Source: Gammaproteobacteria bacterium
GTDB taxonomy: Bacteria > Pseudomonadota > Gammaproteobacteria > UBA6429 > Thiohalophilaceae
Assembly: GCA_030148325.1 (NCBI GenBank)
Contig: JASBTR010000178.1
Coordinates: 1-61,418, forward strand
Reading direction: 5' to 3'
Length of the DNA: 61,418 bases
The notes under the pieces were generated by a model, which worked only from the letters and a program-made list of their open reading frames with translations, searched no databases and was not told the DNA's origin. This document shows positions 54,674 through 61,418 of this stretch, piece after piece; position 1 is the first letter of the stretch, and every line of letters begins with the position of its first letter. Both the position numbers and the translations under genes were made by a program.

Positions 54674-54790
54674 ACCCCTGCCGGCCTCAAGATAGGGCGC
54701 AATACGGTAGCTACCGGGCTGGGCAATGAGCAGGATACGTGGGGAAATGACGATAATCCGTCAGCGTAGGTATAGCTTCAGCAATAGTAT

Positions 54791-54808
54791 GTACGCCTGA
54801 AGGCGTAC
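54791..54808. repeat. REP-like palindrome
   Basis: GTACGCCTGAAGGCGTAC, a further member of the family, lies between the ATP-grasp gene and erpA. Confidence 0.75.
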
Positions 54809-54823
54809 ATACAAAACAGAGAT

Positions 54824-55201
54824 TCAGGCGCAGCCGCCACCGGCGGAGCCACATCCGCCACAGCTGCCGGCACCACCGGAATTGGCAAAGACGTTCTTGA
54901 ACACGAAGCTCTGATTGAGTCCTTCATTTTGATAGTCGATTTCCACGCCCTCAAGGAAACCCAGGGCGACCGCATCGATGTAAATATTGACGTCATCCTT
55001 TTTCAGCACGGCATCAAAATCGCTGGGCCTGTCGACAAAAGTCATGCCGTATGTCATGCCACTGCAACCGCCGCCCGAAACAAAAATGCGAATGCCGTTA
55101 ACGCCTTCCTCATTATTCATAATGGCCAGCAGTTGTTCAGTTGCGGCGGGGGACACCTTGATTTCATCGGTTAATTCATTTTTAAACTGTAGTTCAGACA
55201 T
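54824..55201 (-). CDS. erpA: A-type iron-sulfur carrier (ErpA/IscA family)
   Basis: 125 residues. Delivers iron-sulfur clusters to target proteins. The first conserved Cys is in SGGGCSGMTYGMTF. The C-terminal pair, usually CGC after NPxA, here falls in a Gly-rich tail GAGSCGGCGSAGGGCA with four Cys; the canonical CGC reads CGGC. The body (AALGFLEGVEIDYQ-like DAVALGFLEGVEIDYQNEGL) is typical. GGAGACAGTC stands before the ATG. Whether it is ErpA or another A-type carrier is not decided by sequence alone. Confidence 0.85.
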   Translation of the reverse strand: MSELQFKNELTDEIKVSPAATEQLLAIMNNEEGVNGIRIFVSGGGCSGMTYGMTFVDRPSDFDAVLKKDDVNIYIDAVALGFLEGVEIDYQNEGLNQSFVFKNVFANSGGAGSCGGCGSAGGGCA

Positions 55202-55468
55202 GACTGTCTCCTGAATATGAATTCTGCCTGGCGTTTATTGTACGCCTGTACTCGAGTATAACAGCATTCTAGCATGCCGCGGCGCCCGGGTAATAGTTGT
55301 CGCTTAATCATGGGTGTAAAAAAGATGTATTATATCCCTTACAAAACTGGGGTGTAACAACAGGGGCAGGGGATGTGCCTGTGTAGGAATTTATAATTCA
55401 TTCAAGCCTGACAGATTTTTGTTACAGTTCGCGTTCTGTCTTTTGATGCAGTTTGGAGAAACAGTATT

Positions 55469-56566
55469 GTGAGCAAACGCCTGATTCTGGTGATTCTGTT
55501 TTTGCTTGTGATCTTCGGCGGGATTTTCGGCTGGAAGTATTACCGCGGCCTGCAAATGGCGGCCATGATGTCTCGGCCACCCCCTCCGGCGGTGATCGCA
55601 GCGGCCGAGGTCAGTGTGGAAAGCTGGCAGCCTTATATGCATGCGGTCGGCAGTGTGACAGCGACTCAGGGCATTTTTGTTACTACCGAGGTGGCCGGTC
55701 AGGTAAGTGAGATCCTTGCCAGATCCGGTCAGAGAGTGAACGCCGGCGAGGTGCTGCTGCGCCTGGATGATAGCGTCGACAAAGCCGATCTGCGAGGTCT
55801 TATTGCTCAGCGCACCCTTGCCAGACTGCAGTTTGAGCGTGCGCGCAAGCTACTCGAGGATAAAACGGTGTCGCGCTCCGATTACGATGCGTCGCGCGCC
55901 AACCTCGACAGCGCCAGGGCGGCGGTGGCTGCGAAGCGCGCCCTGATCCGGAAGAAAACTATCAGGGCACCGTTTGGTGGGCAGCTGGGTATTACCGATA
56001 TTAACCTTGGACAGTACCTGTCTCCGGGAGACGCTATTGTCTCTTTGCAGGCGCTGGATCCTATCTATGTGGACTATAATCTGGCGGAACGCCACCTTGC
56101 CCAGGTACGCGTCGGGCAGGCGGTGGAAGTCAAGGTGCAGGCCTGGTCGGATCGTCGCTTCACGGGGGTGATCAGCGTGATCAATCCGGGCATCGATACC
56201 GGTACGCGCACATTGCGTCTGCGGGCGACGCTGGACAATCCGGATCAGTTGCTACGCCCCGGCATGTTTGCCGAGGTCAGTACGGTATTGCCGCTGCGCA
56301 ACAATATCCTTACGTTACCGCGTACGGCGGTGACCTATAATCCTTATGGTGAGTCGGTGTTCGTTTTGCAGCAACAGGATACCGGCCTGGTGGTGCAGAA
56401 CCGCCCGGTAAAAACCGGTGAAGTGCGCGCCGGCCGTGTGGAAATCATCGAAGGCCTGCAGGCGGGTGAGCAGGTGGTGGCGGCCGGGCAGAACAAGCTG
56501 CGCAATGGCCAACGGGTGACAGTCGATAACAGTGTGCCCTTGCTTGGCCAGGTTAACGGCAGATGA
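55469..56566 (+). CDS. RND efflux periplasmic adaptor (membrane fusion protein)
   Basis: 365 residues from a GTG with GGAG 9-10 nt upstream. An N-terminal membrane anchor (LILVILFLLVIFGGIFGW) leads to the lipoyl domain (VTTEVAGQVSEILARSGQRV), a helical hairpin (residues 110-150), the second lipoyl half (IRAPFGGQLGITDINLGQYL) and the beta-barrel domain. It links the inner-membrane pump to an outer-membrane channel. The stop overlaps the pump start by 4 bp (ATGA). No TolC-type gene is in the window. Confidence 0.93.
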   Translation: MSKRLILVILFLLVIFGGIFGWKYYRGLQMAAMMSRPPPPAVIAAAEVSVESWQPYMHAVGSVTATQGIFVTTEVAGQVSEILARSGQRVNAGEVLLRLDDSVDKADLRGLIAQRTLARLQFERARKLLEDKTVSRSDYDASRANLDSARAAVAAKRALIRKKTIRAPFGGQLGITDINLGQYLSPGDAIVSLQALDPIYVDYNLAERHLAQVRVGQAVEVKVQAWSDRRFTGVISVINPGIDTGTRTLRLRATLDNPDQLLRPGMFAEVSTVLPLRNNILTLPRTAVTYNPYGESVFVLQQQDTGLVVQNRPVKTGEVRAGRVEIIEGLQAGEQVVAAGQNKLRNGQRVTVDNSVPLLGQVNGR

Positions 56567-59500
56567 AATTCACCGATCTGTTTATCAAGCGACCGGTACT
56601 GGCCAGCGTCATCAGCCTGCTGATTCTGCTGGTTGGCATTCGGGCGATGTTTTCACTGGAAGTGCGCCAGTATCCGGAAACCAAAAACACTGTGGTCAGT
56701 GTGACCACCAGTTATCCGGGCGCCAGCAGTGAACTGGTCAAGGGATTTATTACAACACCGCTGCAGCAGGCGATCGCGGAGGCGGACGGGATTGATTATT
56801 TGTTCGCGCGTTCTACTCAGGGCCGCTCGACCATACAGGTCCATATGGAACTCAACCATGATCCCAATGCCGCGGTCGCTGAGATCCAGGCCAAGGTGGC
56901 CAGCCAGCGCAATGTTCTTCCGGATGAAGCGGATAACCCGGTGATCGACTCCACTACCGGAGAGACGACTGCGCTCATGTATCTGGCGTTTTACAGCGAG
57001 AGCATGCGGCCCTCACAGATCACCGATTACCTGTTGCGCGTTGCCCAGCCGCAATTGCAGGCTGTGCCCGGCGTGGCTAAGGCCGAGTTGATCGGCAACA
57101 AGACCTTCGCCATGCGTATCTGGCTGGATCCAGAACGCATGGCAGCGCTGAATGTAACTGCCAATGATGTACGCGAGGTGCTGCGCGTCAACAATTACCT
57201 GGCCGGCATCGGTCAATCCAAGGGCGCCTATACGGCGATTAACCTCACCGCTACCACCGATCTTGCCAATGTCGAAGATTTTCGCAAACTGGTCGTGCGT
57301 TCCGCGGATGGTGCGCTGGTGCGGCTGGAAGATGTGGCCACGCCCGAGCTCGGCGCGGAGGACTACGATTCCATTAGCTGGTACAAAGGCAAGCCGGCTA
57401 TTTTTGTTGGCGTCAAGCAGGCACCCGGCGCCAATCCGCTGGACGTCGCCAAACGCGTGCGTGAGTTGATGCCGGAAATTCGCAAACAGTTGCCGCAAGG
57501 TCTGCAGGCGCACATACCCTACGACGCCAGTGTCTTTATTGAAGATTCTATCGATGAAGTATTCAAAACCCTGATTGAAGCAGTCGGCATAGTCTTGATC
57601 GTGATCTATCTGTCGTTAGGTTCGATGCGCGCTGCGATTGTGCCGGCCGTGGCCGTGCCGCTGTCGCTGGTGGGCGGTGCATTTTTGATGCTGTTGATGG
57701 GTTTTTCCATAAACCTGCTGACACTGCTGGCAATGGTACTGGCGATTGGGCTGGTAGTGGACGACGCTATTATCGTGGTTGAAAACGTGCACCGACATAT
57801 TGAAATGGGCAAGTCACGTTTCGACGCGGCGCTGATCGGTGCGCGTGAGCTGGCCCTGCCGGTGATTGCCATGACCACGACACTGGTAGCCGTGTATGCA
57901 CCGATCGGTTTTATGGGGGGACTGGTGGGCACCCTGTTTACCGAGTTTGCCTTTGCCCTGGCCGGTGCGGTGCTGATCTCGGGCGTGGTGGCGTTGACCC
58001 TGTCGCCGATGCTGTCCTCCCGAGTACTCAAGGCGCACGGTCAGCAGGGGCGTTTTGAACAATGGGTCGAGCATTGGTTTGAACGTCTGGCGGCAGCTTA
58101 TCAGCGGCGTCTGCATAGCTCCCTGGAAGTCTTGCCGGCGACGCTGCTGTTTGCCTTTGTAGTACTGGTGTCGATCTTCTTTATGTTTGTCACCAGCAAA
58201 AATGAACTGGCGCCGGTGGAAGATCAAAGCATCCTGTTTTTCCAGGCCACCGCACCGCAGACCGCTACCCTGGAATACAATGAGACGTATACGCGGCAGA
58301 TTGTCAGCGCGTTTGAAAGCGTGCCCGAGTATCACGAAAGTTTTTTTCTGCTGGGACGTGGTGATCCCACCACTACCTTTGGCGGTTTTAAAATGCAGCC
58401 GCCGTCACAGCGACCGCGCTCGCAGATGCAGGTGCAACCGGAAATACAGCAAAAGCTGGCGCGTATTGCCGGTTTCCAGACTGCGGTGTTCCCACGGCCC
58501 AGCCTGCCGGGTTCCGGTGGCGGCCTGCCGCTGCAGTTTGTCATCACCAGCGACGCCGGCTATCAGACGCTGGATGCCATGGCTAATCAGTTGATCGGCC
58601 GCGCTATGGGCAGTGGCCGTTTTATGTTCCTGATGAAAGATGTGCAATACACGCGTCCACGCACCACTGTGGTAATCGATCGTGATCGTGCCGGCGATCT
58701 GGGCATCAGTATGGCGGATATCGGGCGTAACCTGGCGACCCTGCTGGGGGGTAATGATGTCAACCGTTTCAGTCTTGAAGGTCGCAGTTACAAGGTTATT
58801 CCTCAGGTGGCGCGTGAGTTCCGCCTGCAACCCGCCATGCTGAAGGATTATTATATCCGGCCCGGTTCCGGCGAACTGGTCAACCTGTCGACCGGCCTGA
58901 CACCGACCAATGCCGCGCGTGATCTGGGCGCTGCACCGCTGGTGCCGCTGGATGCCTTTGTTAAGTTGAAGGAAAGCGTCGAACCCAGCCAGCGCACCCA
59001 GTTTCAGCAGCTCAATTCGCTGACCCTGATGGGTGTCATGGCGCCGGGCGTGCCACTGGGAGAGGCACTCGCCTACCTGGAAGAGACGGCACGCGATCTG
59101 TTTCCGCGCGGCTTCGGCTGGGACTACGCCGGGCAGTCGCGTCAGTTCACCAGGCAGGGCAGTGCGCTGGTAGTGACGTTTTTTCTGTCTATTCTGGTGA
59201 TCTATCTGGTGCTCGCGGCCCAGTTCGAAAGCTGGCGCGATCCGCTGATTGTCCTGGTGTCGGTGCCCATGTCGATCGCCGGTGCACTGGCGTTTATCAC
59301 GCTGGGCTTTGCAACCATAAATATCTATACCCAGGTGGGTCTCATTACCCTGATCGGTTTGATTGCCAAGAATGGTATCCTGATTGTCGAGTTTGCCAAC
59401 CAGTTACAGATCAAAGAAGGGCTGGACAAACGACAGGCGGTGGAACTCGCTGCCGCGATTCGTCTGCGGCCCATCCTGATGACTACCGTGTCCATGATTG

Positions 59501-59697
59501 TAGCCATGTTTCCGCTCCTGCTCGCCAGCGGCCCGGGCGCAGTCAGCCGTTTTCATATCGGCCTGACCATCGCTACCGGCCTGGGGATTGGCACGCTGTT
59601 TACCCTTTTTGTCGTGCCGGCGGTTTACCTGTTGCTGGCGAAGAAACATCACCGGGAAATTGCTGGAAATCGAGTATCGGGTGCTGCCCCGGCGTGA
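56563..59697 (+). CDS. RND multidrug efflux permease (HAE1 family)
   Basis: 1044 residues with about 12 membrane helices and two large periplasmic loops. The N-terminus MKFTDLFIKRPVLASVISLL is the HAE1 start. The proton-relay pair is Asp 400 and Asp 401 in GLVVDDAIIVVEN, matching the AcrB helix-4 pair, and the partner Lys lies in LIGLIAKNGILIVEFAN. It exports hydrophobic or amphipathic compounds using proton influx; the substrate is not predictable. It is cotranscribed with the adaptor. Confidence 0.95.
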   Translation: MKFTDLFIKRPVLASVISLLILLVGIRAMFSLEVRQYPETKNTVVSVTTSYPGASSELVKGFITTPLQQAIAEADGIDYLFARSTQGRSTIQVHMELNHDPNAAVAEIQAKVASQRNVLPDEADNPVIDSTTGETTALMYLAFYSESMRPSQITDYLLRVAQPQLQAVPGVAKAELIGNKTFAMRIWLDPERMAALNVTANDVREVLRVNNYLAGIGQSKGAYTAINLTATTDLANVEDFRKLVVRSADGALVRLEDVATPELGAEDYDSISWYKGKPAIFVGVKQAPGANPLDVAKRVRELMPEIRKQLPQGLQAHIPYDASVFIEDSIDEVFKTLIEAVGIVLIVIYLSLGSMRAAIVPAVAVPLSLVGGAFLMLLMGFSINLLTLLAMVLAIGLVVDDAIIVVENVHRHIEMGKSRFDAALIGARELALPVIAMTTTLVAVYAPIGFMGGLVGTLFTEFAFALAGAVLISGVVALTLSPMLSSRVLKAHGQQGRFEQWVEHWFERLAAAYQRRLHSSLEVLPATLLFAFVVLVSIFFMFVTSKNELAPVEDQSILFFQATAPQTATLEYNETYTRQIVSAFESVPEYHESFFLLGRGDPTTTFGGFKMQPPSQRPRSQMQVQPEIQQKLARIAGFQTAVFPRPSLPGSGGGLPLQFVITSDAGYQTLDAMANQLIGRAMGSGRFMFLMKDVQYTRPRTTVVIDRDRAGDLGISMADIGRNLATLLGGNDVNRFSLEGRSYKVIPQVAREFRLQPAMLKDYYIRPGSGELVNLSTGLTPTNAARDLGAAPLVPLDAFVKLKESVEPSQRTQFQQLNSLTLMGVMAPGVPLGEALAYLEETARDLFPRGFGWDYAGQSRQFTRQGSALVVTFFLSILVIYLVLAAQFESWRDPLIVLVSVPMSIAGALAFITLGFATINIYTQVGLITLIGLIAKNGILIVEFANQLQIKEGLDKRQAVELAAAIRLRPILMTTVSMIVAMFPLLLASGPGAVSRFHIGLTIATGLGIGTLFTLFVVPAVYLLLAKKHHREIAGNRVSGAAPA

Positions 59698-60005
59698 AAA
59701 GTTTGAGATTTGTCGCCGGCGGTTAAAATTCCATTTCAATCTGTTTTACCAGGCGTAGGGTGACGAGATGGTCCCCCCCCTTATAAACGGCGTCACAATG
59801 CGCCATGATGGAAAAACCGAGGGTAGAAGTGAAGGATTACGGAGTGAAAACTCGATTTTGGCGCAGGAAAAGGGCAATGTTGAGGAAGATCCTGAAGGTT
59901 CAGGATTGAGTAAATAAAACGAGGGTTTTCTTTACTGCCTGGTGAACCTGTGAATTTGTGATATAGTAATAAAAGGTACTACCTGGTAATAATGAGGATT
60001 CCAGT
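59698..60005. other. Intergenic gap with candidate toxin-antitoxin promoter
   Basis: 308 bp without a gene. Near its right end TATAGT (59963..59968) could be a -10 element, and GGTACTACC (59975..59983) is a palindrome around its central base, well placed for an antitoxin operator. Nothing else is recognised. Confidence 0.4.
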
Positions 60006-60278
60006 ATGGCAACATCGGTTAAACTTGACGACGATTTGAAAAGTCGCATCCAGCACCTGGCTGACGTGCGGCACCGTTCGGCACATTGGATTATGCGCGA
60101 AGCGATCCGCGACTACGTTGAACGCGAGGAGGCGCGCGAGAGTTTCAAGCAGGAGGCCCTGGCGTCCTGGACGGCTTATAAGGAAACCGGGCGACACCTG
60201 ACCGGTCAGGAAGTGCGCGACTGGTTGAATACCTGGGGTACGGATAAAGAGACCGAGATCCCTCAATGCCACGAATAA
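60006..60278 (+). CDS. Ribbon-helix-helix antitoxin (ParD/CopG type)
   Basis: 90 residues. The N-terminal ribbon-helix-helix is SVKLDDDLKSRIQHLADVRH, with HRSAHWIMREAIRDYVEREE as the second part. A C-terminal helical segment would wrap the toxin. GAGGATTCCAGT before the ATG supplies the ribosome site. It overlaps the toxin by 13 bp, the usual coupling that keeps antitoxin ahead of toxin. Confidence 0.9.
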   Translation: MATSVKLDDDLKSRIQHLADVRHRSAHWIMREAIRDYVEREEARESFKQEALASWTAYKETGRHLTGQEVRDWLNTWGTDKETEIPQCHE

Positions 60279-60559
60279 TTGTCACGGAAGGTGCGGCACA
60301 AGGATTGGAGCGAAGTCGATTGTTTCTGGCTGGAAAAAATCCCCAGGCGGCGAGGCGAGCTGGTGAAACCATCGAACACCTGTTCGCACTGTTGGAAACT
60401 GAACCGGAGATAGGTCGACCGTTTGATGATTTGCCCGAGCTGCGCGAGTTAATCATTCCCTTCGGAGACTCTGGCTATGTGGCACTATATCACTTTGATA
60501 TAAAAGCCGATTCTGTGTATCTACTTGCCTTCCGGCACCAGAAAGAAGCGGGCTACTAG
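60266..60559 (+). CDS. ParE/RelE-family toxin
   Basis: 97 residues. IIVTEGAAQGLERSRLFLAG, GRPFDDLPELRELIIPFGDS and GYVALYHFDIKADSVYLLAF match the ParE/RelE fold. ParE members poison gyrase, RelE members cut mRNA on the ribosome; the sequence alone does not decide. The stop TAG is formed by the first bases of the MITE-like element at 60557, so insertion set or changed the C-terminus (which ends KEAGY). Confidence 0.88.
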   Translation: MPRIIVTEGAAQGLERSRLFLAGKNPQAARRAGETIEHLFALLETEPEIGRPFDDLPELRELIIPFGDSGYVALYHFDIKADSVYLLAFRHQKEAGY

Positions 60560-60719
60560 GGTCTGTTGATCTTTCATCTATTGTCTGATTTTGGCTAATT
60601 TTAGCCCTGCCTGCGTTATTTTTTACTATCAATGGAGTGCATTGATACGTAAAAAATGCCTTGTCAGGACTGAAATTTCCTCAAAATCAGCCTAACATCT
60701 GAAAGATCAACAGACCCTA
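60557..60719. repeat. MITE-like element, complete copy 2
   Basis: 163 bp with terminal inverted repeats TAGGGTCTGTTGATCTTTCA and TGAAAGATCAACAGACCCTA, exact over 20 bp including the flanking TA that is probably the target duplication. The interior is an imperfect palindrome centred near TATCAATG/CATTGATA. No coding frame is present. TA duplication points to mobilisation in trans by an IS630- or IS427-type transposase, not seen in the window. Confidence 0.88.
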
Positions 60720-60739
60720 ATAAAAACAAATAAAGACGC

Positions 60740-60997
60740 ATGACAGTCAATGAACATTTCCTGAATCAGCGACAACACTATCGACCGGTGACTCTGCCGC
60801 AGGATTTCTCCGATGAGGAAATGGCCAGAGACTGGACGCTCTCGCAAGCTGACAAACAGGAAATCGGTAAATACCGCAAGAACTCCCGGTTATTCATTAC
60901 AATTCAGCGCTGTGCGGTACGCTTGTATGGCCGTTTCTTGCTTGAAGTCAACGACTTGTCACCTCGCATCATTAGCTACCTGAACAGATCAACTTGA
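60740..60997 (+). pseudogene. Tn3-family transposase N-terminal remnant (DUF4158)
   Basis: 85 residues. YRPVTLPQDFSDEEMARDWT, LSQADKQEIGKYRKNSRLF and RCAVRLYGRFLLEVNDLSPR match the DUF4158 start of Tn3 transposases. It stops after SYLNRST. The next 250 bp (61000..61250) still read as transposase-like sequence in broken frames with several stops, for example LPLQTDPRKE. The MITE copy sits 20 bp before it. The rest of the transposon is beyond the window or lost. Confidence 0.75.
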
Positions 60998-61341
60998 TCT
61001 GCCTTCCTCACTAACCATGCCACTGCAAACGGATCCACGAAAAGAAACATCGAGAATTTCGCAAACGGCAAAAGAAAGCCATTGATACGGTACTCGATAC
61101 CACGCATGTAGTCCTCCTCGACTGGCCAGATGACAAACCGTTACAGAAAGCGAATCTATGGTAACGCATCGATGAAAAAAAGTTGCTGGAATCGCTGGAT
61201 GATCTCTACATCTTCAAACGACTAAATAACTGTTCCAAAAGGGTGTCCAGATATTATAAAGTAGGATGTGCTGAGTAAAACGAAGCGCATCATTTCAGGC
61301 TAAATAGCTGTTCCAAATACCAGATCACTTGTGAATTTCCA

Positions 61342-61399
61342 CGTTCGTGGTGAGCCCTTCGGTTTCGCTCAGGAGAGCCTTGTCGAACCATGAGCGTGG
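61342..61399. repeat. Dispersed hairpin repeat, second copy
   Basis: TGAGCCCTTCGGTTTCGCTC followed by AGGAGAGCCTTGTCGAACCA is a diverged copy of the element at 46614..46666, flanked by short inverted GTTCGTGG-like arms. From 61000 to the end no intact gene is seen. Confidence 0.6.
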
Positions 61400-61418
61400 A
61401 AATACTGTGAATAGAGTG

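Overview
The window reads as a chromosomal segment of a moderately GC-rich gammaproteobacterium. The best evidence is the syntenic block thrS-infC-rpmI-rplT-pheS-pheT-ihfA-merR-like-tRNA-Pro(GGG) at 43.3-51.1 kb, together with ErpA, YggX-type and YfdX-type proteins. The exact genus cannot be read from the sequence; a free-living, possibly chemolithotrophic or facultatively anaerobic lineage is an inference from the metabolic genes.

Layout. (1) 0.1-30.4 kb is a dense carbon, energy and stress region: cyclopropane fatty acid synthase; a Lys-rich DUF2934 protein and a PilZ protein; HdeD-like protein with pyruvate dehydrogenase E1 beta and alpha; class I aldolase, a broken phosphoglycerate mutase, enolase and PEP synthase; a PstS-like binding protein; two APC permeases; an operon of a small membrane protein, acetate kinase, phosphoketolase and a P-type H+-ATPase; glycogen debranching enzyme and glucan phosphorylase; a STAS-universal stress fusion; DedA and DUF202 membrane proteins. 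(2) 30.7-38.0 kb is a MoxR-DUF58-DUF4381-BatA-BatB/C-BatD operon. (3) 38.3-42.8 kb holds a YfdX protein, an OmpR-type two-component system, a Crp/Fnr-family regulator and a Gly-rich membrane stress protein. (4) 43.3-51.1 kb is the translation block. (5) 51.2-59.7 kb has a formyltransferase-like protein, a radical SAM gene with an in-frame TGA, YggX, an ATP-grasp protein, ErpA and an RND efflux pair. (6) 59.9-61.4 kb is mobile: a toxin-antitoxin pair, a 163-bp MITE-like element and a Tn3 transposase remnant.

How it fits together. Nine 16-bp dyads with consensus TGTMACC-YR-GGTGACA (half-sites TGTCA and TGACA separated by 6 bp, the Crp-family geometry) lie in intergenic DNA 60-230 bp upstream of cfa, the DUF2934/PilZ pair, pdhAB-hdeD, an APC permease, the ackA-xfp-ATPase operon and its divergent neighbour, glgX/usp, glgP-permease, DUF202-dedA and the Gly-rich protein at 42.3 kb. 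The last site lies just behind a complete Crp-family regulator (41432..42181), and the first lies beside a decayed copy of a related regulator (1520..1744). The simplest reading is one local regulon that mobilises glycogen, routes sugar phosphates through phosphoketolase to acetyl phosphate and ATP, and hardens the envelope under stress or energy limitation. This is the most likely undescribed system in the window.

The intergenic DNA also carries several dispersed repeat families: a MITE at both ends of the window, a modular hairpin repeat with a compensatory base-pair change between copies, and short REP-like palindromes.
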